This document shows positions 12,301 through 23,400 of a stretch of 64,000 nt of DNA, in pieces. Made by a program: the position numbers and the translations under genes. Location: positions 43,401,430 to 43,465,429 of the forward strand of contig NC_087065.1 of the NCBI RefSeq assembly GCF_963678635.1, read 5' to 3'. This DNA comes from Symsagittifera roscoffensis. Taxonomy: Eukaryota; Xenacoelomorpha; Acoela; Convolutidae. The notes under the pieces were generated by a model, which made no database searches, was not told where the DNA came from, and worked only from the letters and a program-made list of their open reading frames with translations. Positions within the stretch are counted from its first letter, which is position 1, and every line of letters begins with the position of its first letter.

Positions 12301-15300
12301 ACTGAAGTTGATCTTGACTTTCATCTGGCAACTATGCATAATGATGATTCTATTGAATCGTTCGTCTGTTCTTGTGGTTATACAACCAAGAAATTTTCAC
12401 TATGGAACGATCATAGGAAAGAGGAACATGGTACATGCGCTGAGCATATTGCGTGTCGCAATAAAAAGTGTACGTGGCTGTTTCCTAATAAAAAGGAGTT
12501 GTTGCATCATTATCAAATGAATGCGTGCAAAATTGATAGTCAAAATTTGATCACGGCAACTGCGCGACAATGCAGTGCGTGCAAGGCGGTAGTAGCTAAC
12601 GAATCTTTCGTGTCTTGTTTGTTGTGTACACCGTTGCAAAAGTACTTCCCAACTGTAACGGATTTTGCGACGCATTTGAACCTGGCTCATAAAAGGTTCA
12701 TCACGGGTACCTTTAAATGTCCAGTTTGCCCCAAAGTATCTCTTGACGTTGGTGGTTTGAAGAAACATTTGACTTCTGATCATGCCTTCTGCAGTTCTGG
12801 CCATGCGCTCTGTGCTAAGCGAAGTGACTGTTCAGTGCTATTACAAGACTCAGCAGTGAATATAATAACACATGCATGTGTTCCGCTTAAGGCAGAGCAG
12901 TCCTCGAAAATTTTCAAAGTATTGGGAGCTAAAGGCACCAAGGGGTGCTACAGGTGCGTAAAGTGTCATCTAGGTTTTGACGAAATCACGATCTTGGAAT
13001 GCCCCGAGTGTCCAATAACTTTCCTATCAAGAATCGAACTAGCGGGCCACTTGAAAATCGATCACGATAAAGCATGTGCCAGTGCTTTTCCGTGTTCGTT
13101 CTGCAATTCAAGTTTCCCAGGGCTACCTGATAAATTGCTTCTGCATCGATTGAATGTACATCAGCATTGTCCATTTCACAAGTACGAGTTTGGACGAATA
13201 TCGATACTAAATGCGACTGTGCAACCGAAAGCTCTCGCTGAGGGCTTGCGAAAAGCCGATGTAAAAATGTATGTGTGTCCGACTTGTAACCGTGACGTGA
13301 GGTCTTTCGACAAATTACACCCACCAAGACAGTGTCCGATTTGTCCTTTCAATCCTGGATTTTATGCTGAATCGGAGTTTGTAGTCCACATGCAAAGTGC
13401 TCATAAGTTGCTAATGAATCTCAGCGTAGAAAGTGTCAAATGTTACCAAGGAAAATGTGCATTTATCGCCGGATCGGCTCTCGATTTTGTTGATCACCGA
13501 GCGAAAGCTCACCAAATGTGTATAACGCATTTAGTCTGCCCCATGTATTACTGCAGACGAGTTTTCCCAAGCTTGCAGTTATTTTTGAACCATATAGTTT
13601 CTTGTGATGGAGTTAAACCAAAGGTAATTTTAGACGGACATACTCAACTGAAGGCACTGGAAGGTACTTTTGAAATGATTGTACGACCATTCTTCCATTA
13701 TAAATGCGACAAATGTCCATTTAATATCGCAACTTCGCTGTTCTTTAAATGCAAGCTATGTGAAAATGACGACCATCACAACACAATCATGCCATTCTTC
13801 GTTGGACAAATGTTTCTTTTACATCTTATAAATCGTCACTCATTTGTGGAACCTAAGGAGCAGTTTCAATGTCAATATTGCTCATTGGTAACTTTTTCTG
13901 GATCCTTGGTAGAACTGAAAGACCACATGAAGAATTCGCATAACATATGCGTCCGACATTTCCTATGTGGAGGAAACTGTCTCACTTTGTACCCTAGAAT
14001 GAGAAAGTTTCAAACTGGTCACAAGGACAAAACCAAATGTGGAAAATATCCGATCCAATTGTTCGAGAACGCTCAGTTCAGTTTCGACATAGTCACAACT
14101 TGTGACGAGTTAAGTGAGAGTGTATTCAAAACACGGCAGAGATTGAATAAATTTAAAAGCTTCACGGGAATGCCAGCTTTAACTGATGCGCGAGGAAACA
14201 CGACCTTGAAGTCAATTTTTACGGCAACTGCGAGCATGCTGCCGACAGAGTTGCTAGAAGAGACGAAGCAAAAACTGAAACAAGAGCTAGTGAGAGATAA
14301 GAAACGTCAGGAAAAGAAAGCTAATCAGATCGGAAAGCTACCCGAAAGATCTAGAACCCCGTCCAGGAGACGATCCAGAACTCCTAAGCGAAGATCAAGG
14401 TCACGATCTAGTTCTAGATTAAGAATAAGAAAGGGAAGGCGTTCTAGGTCAAAATCTCGAAGTTTATCACGACGCCGACGACCTCTTAGTCGAAGTAGAT
14501 CATCTTCCCGACGTCGTAGACGAAAAGCGTCAAAAAGTAAATCGAGATCCAGAAAGAGATCACGCTCCAGATCTCTTTCTTCTCCTAGGCGTCGCCGGCG
14601 ACGTCTACCATCTAAATCGCGATCGATCTCAAAACCAAGAGATGAGTGGAACCGCAAAAGGTCCAAATCACGCTCAAGTTCCAAAAGTAGACGAAGATCA
14701 AGATCAGATTCAAAGGAACGAAGAAGTATAACCCAAAGAGTTATTAGCAACTCACCCAAACGATCGAGAACGTTTACGTCGAAACCTGGAGATGAGAAAC
14801 CTAAAGAGACGAAAGTTAAGATCGCATCAGCAGGTGATGGCGTTGAGTCTAAATCACTGTCGACGCTAATGAATGAGTATTCAGAACCACACTCGTTGTC
14901 GACACTAGCTGCTAGTTATAGTAAAGATAAATCGCCACCAGGTGGAATTGACGGCTCACAGATTACTCTTGAAGAAGCCGAAAAGGATTTCGAAGAGAAT
15001 GTTGAAATCCAAGACAACGATCCTGCTAGACCGTCTCAATGGGAAGATGTTATGTCAAACATGCTGAATTACACAGATGAGTTGATGGTTAGAAATTCAG
15101 ATGTGGTTTCACAAGGGAATGAAGTGTCCGACGAGGAGGGTGCGTTTCAAATCGAAGATCGTGATGTTAACTTCGAATTTGAGGGTGATAATTTTTTGAT
15201 GGATGTTCGCAACGAAATGGAGTCAGCCGACGAAGAGAACTATGATGAGTCTTATTTCGAAGTCGGAGTAGATGAAGATGAGCTGCTTCTAGATGACACG

Positions 15301-15321
15301 GAACTAGATGGAGAGTTGTAA
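9394..15321 (+). CDS. giant multi-zinc-finger protein with RS domain and acidic tail, single exon, 1975 aa
   Basis: I do not recognise an ortholog. The start is the ATG at 9394 (MSRQVSLEDY); the frame extends upstream only through a TTG codon and has no earlier ATG. Residues about 187-1549 hold nine copies of a ~100-residue module, starting near 187, 451, 637, 782, 946, 1060, 1186, 1295 and 1438. Each has a CxxC knuckle followed by about three C2H2-like fingers. In module 1 these are C-x2-C-x12-H-x4-H, C-x2-C-x13-H-x4-H and C-x3-C-x12-H-x4-H, with an extra finger after them. Residues about 1650-1780 are an Arg/Ser-rich domain like those of splicing factors. The last ~120 residues are strongly acidic. 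The N-terminal 186 residues are charged. The domains suggest a nuclear nucleic-acid-binding protein, possibly in RNA processing or chromatin; this is inference. It has no intron, while the neighbours have 5-14 exons. Confidence 0.9.
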   Translation: MSRQVSLEDYVRAERDRVAGTSRGFSGQGIGQDSQDMLGMFIRGERRRTESSEVSSYDRRDVSIERHLVHQPVHIPQQGLEMFQREPLRRGDEKPEIEVKLSEIYQKASRDQSLNSAQRIDSLVRGVKLELSRIGMRPEEIRKQLTDHVERLIKEKRWTLTYSEALEEGTMANESELTLKDDSPFYCSFCELKYHPAGIKCKICHSEFLLRIDLEAHVFVDHKITVDGAFQCPYCYESFPGDPKMFRDHIYTRHFCADDHLECPYGCKMLVLKSIPSEKHYKTYHMCVVCGDKISRDTKYHMDRFHAEKDEVQILDVKPSSSFQGESRMRSSQDDLIKRAKEVLDGTQINSDDSNRRLVPNNWNRNRIEELMPPAIAMPVSTQHIRCPQSNDFYSENEINRPRKSAVTEFYQEVSRPLSAKNESVARTEKSKSVAFENFDMEKEALNWKICKDCGLKTPSGGYVCQLCNEKGFQYKVELNVHIKNAHGYPTPSFELNCEICRAIAPSNEELMRHIFATTHRCKSDHLVCPEDPKCTFFLSDEADLERHLNEVHNKKKQPEPLVVRADLIEISPERDPNYSFELAPRIKNESMQSVLNISKTRNKHAKISVDFPPESVLEQMEPRRRLELVDAGFLYCAKCPLMYHPTLSGCGRCTLKFIFPQAVMEHMVNVHDVPEIYSEKRCPFCREFSSSYTDFLNHIVGHFCDEHSECEFGCTKLVVGGPKDVVKHALDFHSSDSPAKPVPDTAKELFKSLKEPTAKRKPKIVPMGENEAVKSKAIQMCLDCNYQPGLNETPLTCSRCPGRTLYAFASKGDLMIHEELVHSIKASESDKVLCSFCSAESGKKGSNRKFNGDGLNQHRKQTHSCCPREHFRCKQCQIIVPHHKQTLHMVQKHGKSDSSSSLVKIAKPPPGPEIVDDDNGNADDDTKGGNMNKRLECTERGWKHCKFCPYSICYSITYTCQVCELTYFTEVDLDFHLATMHNDDSIESFVCSCGYTTKKFSLWNDHRKEEHGTCAEHIACRNKKCTWLFPNKKELLHHYQMNACKIDSQNLITATARQCSACKAVVANESFVSCLLCTPLQKYFPTVTDFATHLNLAHKRFITGTFKCPVCPKVSLDVGGLKKHLTSDHAFCSSGHALCAKRSDCSVLLQDSAVNIITHACVPLKAEQSSKIFKVLGAKGTKGCYRCVKCHLGFDEITILECPECPITFLSRIELAGHLKIDHDKACASAFPCSFCNSSFPGLPDKLLLHRLNVHQHCPFHKYEFGRISILNATVQPKALAEGLRKADVKMYVCPTCNRDVRSFDKLHPPRQCPICPFNPGFYAESEFVVHMQSAHKLLMNLSVESVKCYQGKCAFIAGSALDFVDHRAKAHQMCITHLVCPMYYCRRVFPSLQLFLNHIVSCDGVKPKVILDGHTQLKALEGTFEMIVRPFFHYKCDKCPFNIATSLFFKCKLCENDDHHNTIMPFFVGQMFLLHLINRHSFVEPKEQFQCQYCSLVTFSGSLVELKDHMKNSHNICVRHFLCGGNCLTLYPRMRKFQTGHKDKTKCGKYPIQLFENAQFSFDIVTTCDELSESVFKTRQRLNKFKSFTGMPALTDARGNTTLKSIFTATASMLPTELLEETKQKLKQELVRDKKRQEKKANQIGKLPERSRTPSRRRSRTPKRRSRSRSSSRLRIRKGRRSRSKSRSLSRRRRPLSRSRSSSRRRRRKASKSKSRSRKRSRSRSLSSPRRRRRRLPSKSRSISKPRDEWNRKRSKSRSSSKSRRRSRSDSKERRSITQRVISNSPKRSRTFTSKPGDEKPKETKVKIASAGDGVESKSLSTLMNEYSEPHSLSTLAASYSKDKSPPGGIDGSQITLEEAEKDFEENVEIQDNDPARPSQWEDVMSNMLNYTDELMVRNSDVVSQGNEVSDEEGAFQIEDRDVNFEFEGDNFLMDVRNEMESADEENYDESYFEVGVDEDELLLDDTELDGEL

Positions 15322-17339
15322 TTCAGATGCAATTAATAGGAGAAACTTATAATTTTGATGTTTGAAATATTTTCAAATTGTTGACTTTACTTGATTCTTT
15401 GAATTTCAAAAATAAGCTATAATAGATATAAAACAGCGCATGGTTGTTAAAATTATTATAGCTCTCGGATGGATTACCTACATGTCGTACCTTCGTGCAG
15501 ATTAATGCATGTCGCTTTCCCGTGCTATATGATATTAACTCATTATTAATTGTCTAATTATGTTTAGCAATTCAATCTTTCTGTAAGTGAATTTTTGCTT
15601 TAGAATGAATAGACTGAGATGAATCAGTTTTGTTGCCATTATTCTTATCTACAGGGTTGAGAAGGAACTTTGGTGGGCTTTGTTTTTCGGCGCAGATACC
15701 CATAAATAACATTCGGAGTGATTCAGTCCTTTGCATTTGTAATTCAGATAGTTCAAGAAGTTTAAAAATAAAAAAAATATATCTTTTATGCAACTGCATT
15801 ATTTGAAGTTCTGAAAGCTGCGTGACAGGAGTTTTAATCCAAAAGAATAAAGTTTGTAAAGAGTCTATTGGTTGCAATCAATAACTTCTTTTTTGTACCA
15901 TTATTTCGAAATGGGCGTTCTACTTTCTCTCGATTCGATTTTCAAAAAGGAAACACTTTGTTGGCGTGTTCGCAGTTTATCTAAATAAGCTGAGCATAAG
16001 CAGGAATCGTAGTGGTATGTTGTGTTCTGAACCCACTTTTTTGAGTGTCAAATTTGCATATCCAAATGATAATGATTTTATTGGCTTGCAGCATGCAGCA
16101 TAATGCTAGGACGCATTTTCTAAGCTGGATTAATAAAGAAATTAGTGACAAAGTGAATTTTTGCTCATATATGAAGTGCTGGTTTTGATTTTTTTTTCAA
16201 TAAAAAGTCAATTGTTTTTGCGGTTGTAATTTTGAATCGTTTTTAATGCTAACATATGGTGTGAAGAAGATTTATGTCTCGCTCGAAAGAAGATTTATTT
16301 CTCAAGTTATGAATTGATAATACTTAAAGATATTAACAATTCATTATCTTAAAAGGAAAAAGGCAGCCCTTGAATCTATTTAAACGGCTGCCCTGTAATC
16401 CGAACCTTTTTAAACGGCTACCCTGTAAACCCAAGATGTTCAAAACATTTTATGAATCCGAAAATTAATGGTATTTTCCACAGCAAATCAATAAGATTCA
16501 AAAACACCTATTAGATGTATCAAAATTAATATTCGAAGAAAATCGAATATTCCTGCCGGCATTAACTAGCCGCAATAAACATTGGCTAGGCTTGGTAGCA
16601 TTTTCAGCTCTGCACAGAGAGCATCGGGAATAGCGTGACAAAAAGTACCTGACTTTAAAATGCAAAAATGAATTTTAATTTGTAGAATTCCGAGCGAAAT
16701 GTTCATGAAAATTTTAAATCAGTGGTGCAATGGCTACAGCGTTAGCGACAGCATTGACCAAGTTTCTTTTAAATAACCAAGTAGGTAAATAGATGATTGA
16801 CGAGTGTAGAAAAATACCGCCAAAGGCTAGCTGTTACGCTTGTGATTATGGTCAAGTTAAATGGCTTGACAAAATCATAGAATAATTTATGCCTGATCAA
16901 TTTTTTGAAAATTCAAAATAAAATACTGGCCAAAATAACTACTAACTACTGCTTAATGCCATATCTGCAGTTCTAAAAATTGTATATATTTTTAGAAACT
17001 GATGTAATTTTTGATTCTCATTTCTCGGATTCATGATTTTCGACTTGAGTTCAGTCGGTTTAGTTATAAAATTTTGTATACAACTTTGCATAATACTTAT
17101 ACGGCACTCGTCGATCTTATGTAGGCGGTTGATGCAGTCTTTTGAAATTGATTTTTTGCCGAAATTTTTTGGTTGGTTTTCGCTACGACTTTAAAAAGTT
17201 TTATTTGATAAAAATTTTAATGCAAAATCAATAGTCAGATGCGAGAGACTAATTGAAAAGCTGTTTTACATTCAGTTTTTTTTTTCATTACGGAATTTAA
17301 ACAGCTTTTTTTTCCTTTTTGCTTCTGATTATTGATTTT
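15322..17339. other. 3' flank of the zinc-finger gene and intergenic DNA
   Basis: The stop codon TAA ends at 15321. The first canonical AATAAA noticed downstream is near 15846, with others near 16132 and 16199; any of these could be the polyadenylation signal. At about 16360-16435 there is a short repeat (TTTAAACGGCTGCCCTGTAA and a variant with CTACC) with a period of about 35 bases. The remainder is AT-rich with nothing coding. Confidence 0.4.
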
Positions 17340-18010
17340 GCAAAAAAGTTCATAGCAAATGAGTGCTGTTCATCTACACTTAGGTTCTCATTTCAGTGAT
17401 GCGAAAGGTGTTGAATTTATTGTGAAATTTTTTTTAGTTCTGTATATTTGCCAAATCATGCGAAGCTCAGCTTCACCTCTGTTTACTCATGCAATAAGCA
17501 AGTTTGTTGCAACCCTTTACAATTTTTCCCCATAATTAACTTAGTTCACAGAAATAGCACGTAAAAAATTTTACACTTAATTCACTTGCTTCACTAATGA
17601 ATTAAACTCAAGAAACACTCGCGCATTTGGCGCAGTGGTTACATCTATGCCCAGGGGACGATAACCGCGTGTTTGATTCTAGTCGGGGCCCGTTGTTTTT
17701 CGCAAACAGAGAATTTTTGACTTTCTTAGACAAGCGTTTGTCTGCTTATTTCTGTCGGCTAAGTTTTGATAGAAAGTGCTTTTTGAAGTTTCAGCTGCTT
17801 TAAGGCTTTCCAAATGCTCATTTGTTTATATTTGTCTGCTGGTGCAACTAGTTTTCTTCCAGGATGTTTTTGGCTTTCTTTGCGCAAGTTTTTCAAATTT
17901 TTCTGAAAAAACGTTCTTATGAAGGCTTTTGAATTGTCTTTTCATTTGATTTTTATCCCAGTTATTCATTTGTATCTTAGGTGGCGCGAAGCTCGGAATC
18001 ACCTCTGTGT
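17340..18010 (+). repeat. fragments of family A/E dispersed elements with tRNA-like segment
   Basis: Two 3' hairpin tails of the shared type occur here, at 17460-17481 (GCGAAGCTCAGCTTC) and 17986-18010 (degenerate). Between them, about 17617-17692 is a tRNA-like block with an A-box-like TGGCGCAGTGG and a B-box-like GTTTGATTCT. It is flanked by complementary ends (GCGC and GGGGCCCG regions, weakly). The block is not a functional tRNA by eye. Confidence 0.5.
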
Positions 18011-18439
18011 AAAAACGTAAATTTGATTTTTTTTTACTTTGACAGCGAGACAGAAATCAGTTGCCGATTATCGAATATCAATGATATTGCACTTTATTTG
18101 AGCTCTTATACAATTGAATTTATTTTTCGGATGCTTGTTGTTAGTCCTTCCGACGTCCCCTGGTGTTATTGAAAACGGAGATTACAAACTTTAATTCAAA
18201 GTTAATTCGCCTGGTTTTGGTGGCTGAATATAATTTTTGTGTTCTCAATCAGTATTGACAAGATTAGCATCTAACATACCATGAGCTTTACTTTACATCA
18301 CGCTATTTATAAATATCAACATCACGTCACTAATCAAAGTTCAATGTCTTTACTTACGAAGGTGAATGTTAAAGTTCATGTATGTTACACCGATCTAGAA
18401 TTAAGTTAGTTCAACAGGTCCAGCACTAGACGTTTTAGT

Positions 18440-18870
18440 GTTCCGACCATTTTTGTAGTTCCGACCCATGTAGTTTAGTTTTTCTTTTCCACGCTTAATC
18501 AGGTATCACAAATAGTCATCGGAATGTGTGGAGTGATTTACCACTTTTAAGCATATTTCAGCCGTGATTCGAATGACCTCAATAAAATTCAAAAAGTTCT
18601 CCCAGTGTCCAGAAAAACTGGTCTAAAATTTTTGAGTTTCAGCTTCGAGCGAGTAAAGCGAGCGAGCAGGCTATTTCTAGAAGGATTAGCCGTGAACCTT
18701 AAGTTTTTCTCCAGTAAGAAATTTCGAAATTTTGTAAGCCCCATCTTGGGTATGAAAACTTCGAAATTTCAAAAAAAGTATGTTTGTCCAAAATGTTCAA
18801 GTTATTGGTTTTCCTTTAGATCCTTTTCTCTTACCATACACAAACAACGACACTAATTTGAAAAAAAAAC
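18440..18870 (+). mobile_element. family B Helentron-like element, copy B1 (3' end degenerate)
   Basis: It begins with GTTCCGACC, the family B 5' terminal repeat, and shares a body with the other B copies (CACGC...ATCAGGTA, a conserved GAGCGAGTAAAGCGAGCGAG block, and CCGTGAA). The typical 3' hairpin was not found. A reading frame at 18605-18856 that ends in a finger-like CPKC...H...H is part of this repeat and is not treated as a gene. Confidence 0.55.
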
Positions 18871-19304
18871 TTTGAATTAGTGATCGTTAGCGATTGTGCT
18901 TAGCAGATATTTTCCGCGATAGCCAGTTGCCAGTATTAGAATCAGTTTAGCGATTTAGCTTTTAGTCAACTTTTTTTATAAGCCATCACACTTCTTCTGT
19001 TGACTCTTGTGTTCTCACATTGGGTTACCCTTATTTGAAATGTATCAGTCCTGGATGTTTTTCTAATAAAAGATCTTTAAGTTCTTTTAGTTTCATCTAC
19101 GAAATAGTAAGTAATGCAAAATTTAGAGAAAAATCAATAAGTTTATGGAGTTTTTCGCTTTCTCCGATTTTCCGATTGTAAAAATTAGTTTTTTTTATTT
19201 AACTTGCTTTCTCCGATGTAAAAATTTGCTTTTTTAAAATTTAACTCATCTACCTCATAATTGTCGAAAAGTTCTGTGGAATTTGCTCAGCATTTGGCTA
19301 TGCT

Positions 19305-19852
19305 TGTTGTTCCTAATATTGAAAAGGGGAAGGAATTCTGTCTCTGGGTGTGTTTTACAAATTTATAAAACTTTTTCCACAAATGCATCGAGTAATACAA
19401 CCTGTTAAACCGCTGTTTAAAATGACATTTTAAATTTTGCAACATTTGTTTTCAGTGTCGAATTTTTGTTTTTACTCTAATTTCGAGCGAGTTATGTTTG
19501 TTACATGAAAATCGATTGTTCAAACTATGAACACTTTGTTTTACCAAAGGAAATTTAGTGATCATAGATTTATGTGGCGCTTTTCTAGCACTTTAAAATC
19601 AAAAGGAATACAAGCGGAAAAAATTGAAGTTCTTGGAAACGTGTTTTTTTTCCGTTTTGTTATCGTTTTTTGAAAGACAACTGTTGGTATTTAAGACCAA
19701 TGCTATTGATCTAAACGTTCTTTTATATTCTCTCCCCAGACAGCGCGCAGAAAAAAAAACAGCCAAAAAGAAAAAAGTAATTTCATTTTTTTTAAATAAC
19801 TGGATGAAAAATATTTTGCGCTGCTTGCTCAGCAACCAGCTACTCTTGTTTA
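19305..19852 (+). mobile_element. family B element, copy B2
   Basis: The 5' part is degenerate. The 3' end is recognisable by its hairpin-like block followed by CAACCAGCTACTCTTGTT at about 19825-19852, the family B terminus. It abuts the next copy directly. Confidence 0.5.
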
Positions 19853-20306
19853 TCTGACCATTAAAATTGGAGAGTAACTTAGTATTTGCGCGCGTTTTTT
19901 TTAAAACTTTTCTTACAAAAAATTAAAATAAACTTCGAAGTGTCGAGAAAAACCTGTTTGAAATTTTTGATTTAATTTCGAGCAAATAAATTAAGGAAAC
20001 AGGGTTACCAAAGCTTATTTTAGCTTAGATTAGGCCGTGAAAACTTCGTTTTATACGAGTTAACTAGGTTTTTGGAGTTTTTCTAGCGCCATTTTGGGAA
20101 TCAAAAAATTCTATCTACGAAAACAACGGTTGTCTAATTTGCCTATTTTACTATAACTGTCAAATATACTTTAGTGTAAGTTTGTTGTGCAGATTGTTGC
20201 TTCACACCACAATTTTTCACCATTTGATGAAAAGTTTCAATTTTTTTAAGCCTGTGGTCGGAACATTCTGTGCTACTGGCACAGTTACCGGCTATTCTTG
20301 TTATAT
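19850..20306 (+). mobile_element. family B element, copy B3 (well preserved)
   Basis: The 5' end resembles the terminal repeat (TCTGACCATT). Near the 3' end TGGTCGGAAC at 20255-20264 is the reverse complement of the consensus 5' end GTTCCGACCA. It is followed by the hairpin CTGTGCTACTGGCACAG at 20268-20284 and the terminus ending in CTTGTT. The inverted repeat partner therefore lies about 45 bases inside the 3' end, the asymmetric arrangement of Helentron-like elements. Confidence 0.65.
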
Positions 20307-20439
20307 CATGCATTTAGCTAAAAACTTAGCCAAATTCATATATTTTCTTCATTACAGAATAATGAATTGAGGTAGATGCGCGAAAATTGTTTCGATCAGT
20401 GTCTCCAGTCCACGTCCTGCCTGTTTCTTTTCCATTCAT

Positions 20440-20459
20440 CTTAACCGGAGGTGGTCAAA
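20440..20459 (+). promoter_or_regulatory. weak acceptor-like site and start context of the PHF20-like gene
   Basis: A pyrimidine-rich stretch ends in CCGGAG at 20450, nine bases before the ATG at 20460. The AG is in a poor context (G before AG), so acceptor use is uncertain. The start context TCAAAATGG is favourable, with A at -3 and G at +4. Confidence 0.25.
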
Positions 20460-23400
20460 ATGGATCCGGCAGCAATTGACCATGCCCTCCTGGATCAGCT
20501 GGTAGTGGACACTTACATCAACATTTATTATGCTCCCATGAACAAATGGTAAATCTATCATTGCAAAATGTTAATACCCAGATTAATTGAAGTTGGTTAC
20601 GGATTAAAAGATGGGAGATATATTACAAAAGGTGGTAGGTTCATTTTCAATATTTGGATCGCTGTTTTTTTATACTTTGCACATAATTTATAATTTTTTC
20701 AAAAGCCAGTTTTTTGGCAAAAGAAGTCTAAAATTTTAATTTTTGAAAAACATTTCATTTGGCAGAGTAATATATTTACAAAAACTAGTGAAAATGAAAT
20801 GACAATGATTGAAAATGAAATGACTGTATTATTACCCTTGCGATAGCAAGGGTATTGCAATCGGGTACTAGGTTTTTTTTCCCGTAAACAACTTTGTCCA
20901 CAGGACTCATCTCTAGTGTACTTCTGGACCCATCTTTAGAGGTGCCTTCTGAATTTTCTCGGCCCGCTTCAAATTCTTGGCGTTCCCGGCCCACTTAGCC
21001 TGGAGATAACCAATTCAGAACACACAAAACACTTTATTTGCTCGTCAAATGAACCAATATGAGGCATCTAGGCCGATATAATAAAGGCCGAAACCAATTA
21101 AGACAAAAATAGGAAAATAAAAAAGCCGTAAATAAATTCAAAAACTGTGTCTGTGTGTTTTGAGACTGAGGGAGTCTTAATGATTTTTTATTAGACTTAA
21201 AATTTTTGAATTTATTTACGGCTCTTTTTTATTTTCCTTTTTTGTCTTAATTGGTTTCGGCATTTAGTATATCGGCTTAGTGGCCTCATATTGGTTCATT
21301 TGACGTTGATAAGTTATAAGTCTCGTTGATTTTTTTTTCGGCTTAAAGGGTTTTTCTAAGGTGTTTTCGGCTTTGTTACCGCTTGGTAAATTTTCGTTCT
21401 ATGCTAAATTCACATTCTATTGCCTTGTATAATTGCTGTCTCGATCGCAAGTGGTGCGTAGCTCAGCTTTTCCCGTGTTCATTATAGTTCTTAAATTTAA
21501 TACCTGCTCTATACTCAAAATTACCACCTATTGTAACATATCACCATAGATGGGTACCGTGAACATGTGGTTCTGAGCATGACCATGTTTTATGTTTCAA
21601 GAATAACATATCTAAGATCAAAGTACAACCCTCCTCTACTAATGAGAACCATGATTAAAAAGTGTAAAGAGAAGCTCTATCAAAATATTTAGATATTCCT
21701 GACGCCGTTCACCAATTCAGTGTGTTCTCTAGGTTCCCGGCAAAAGTGCTGCGAATAGATTCTAAATCCGGCCAAGTGTATGTGCACTACAAAGGATGGA
21801 AGGCCAGATTCGACGAATGGATCCCGGTGCAATCGGAACTGGTGAGGCAAATATCGACAGGGGGAGGCACCTCTAAATTGCCATCTTCAGATAGCAAGAA
21901 AAGGGAGGGGGAGAATGATGATTTCATAGATGTGGCCGTGCTGCAGAAGAAATCCAAACATGAACAGTCTACGGTAAGGCGATACAATTCATCAAGAAAG
22001 ACAAGTGATCAGATTTTTTTTGCAATGATCTGGAGTTTTGACTGTCTAGTTCATGTGAACAATTTTTGTGTTGTCAACTTGTTTAGATCTGTGACGCACG
22101 AAGATATTTTTTGATTTTTCTATAGATGTTTTAGTAAATCGTGATATTTCGCTCCGAAGCTAAAGAAACGCTTTAAGCCGGTATAATTATTTCGGATTTT
22201 AGTGTCATAATTTACGGGTGTATATATTCTGCAGCCAATCAAGAAAGCAAATCTTGTTATTGAATATAACATTGGAAAGCGAAAGGTAAGTTGCAATCGC
22301 AATATACGAAATAGTTCGTGCTTTCAGTTTCATTCGTTGTTTGTCGGCTCGTCTTCATGAAATAACGTGAATCTTCTTTTCTATGTTCTTAAAAATGGTT
22401 TCTGACTTTCTTTTTCAATTAGTAGATTCAGGCGCAGATCTTCTCGAGGGAGGGGTGGACTTAAAAAAATAAATAAGTCGACCAAACTGATTTACTGAGC
22501 TCTCACAAAACACTATAAATACCTAATTTTGAGAAAAAAGGCAACCCCTTAAACTTAGTATATATTGGCGCCAAAGGCGCTATTAGAAGAATTTTAGGGT
22601 TGATCATCTGAAAATGGTTGTCGTAAAATAGTATCAAAGGGGGACCCTTTGAGTGTTCAGGTGTCGAGTTTCTGAGAAAGCGGCGTCCCCTCTAAATACG
22701 TTTCTGAATAGGTTAAAGATCATCTTCGTCTCAAGTTTACATTTAAGTTTAAGTTTCATTTCTGATTTGATTCTCTGTGTTTTATCTTCCAATTGTAGAG
22801 TAGTTTTAGTTGAATTGATTATTTAATGCTCACGTACTGTTTGTCAAAACTTCCACCTTCTGGAGAACAATCCAGTTTCTTCAGAATGGTTGCAGTTGGT
22901 CCTTTCAATGTTGAGTGTGAAATAAATGCTCTGTTTTAATTGATTTGAAAAAGTTAAGAAGAAATTTTTTTTGGATATCTAATAATATTTGTTTGGTAAT
23001 ACTAAGTGCGAAAAGATGTCAACTTTTTTTGTAGAGTTCAAATGTATCTGGAGGATCGGCGGAGATGCAGAAATATGCGACTGGTCAGATGCTGCTGGGA
23101 CAGTGGAAAGATGGGCACAAATATGTATGCTTCATCCAGTCACAATCCAACACGGATAAAGGTCATTTATGTATTGTTTTTTTTTTTGGAAAAGAGCCCA
23201 TTTACTCATTAAGGTTTATGAATATTCAGATTTGCTCACAGTAAATAAGTGCGCAAAATTTGCGCTCGTTTGTAACTGATTTTTTCTGTCGCCATAGACA
23301 AGATCAGAGTAGGATTTAGGATTATCTCGAGGAAGGGCGGATTTTCAAATGGAAAACGAAATTTTTGTCGACGTTTTTTTTTAGGTCGATCATATTGATT

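Noticed and set aside
14325-14759. Minus-strand 144-residue reading frame rich in Asp, Leu and Arg
   Set aside because: It is the antisense shadow of the Arg/Ser-repeat region of the zinc-finger gene; its repetitive composition is a direct consequence of the RS codons.
18605-18856. Short frame ending in a zinc-finger-like CxxC...H...H
   Set aside because: It lies wholly inside a family B repeat whose other copies do not keep the frame open, so the finger pattern is coincidence.
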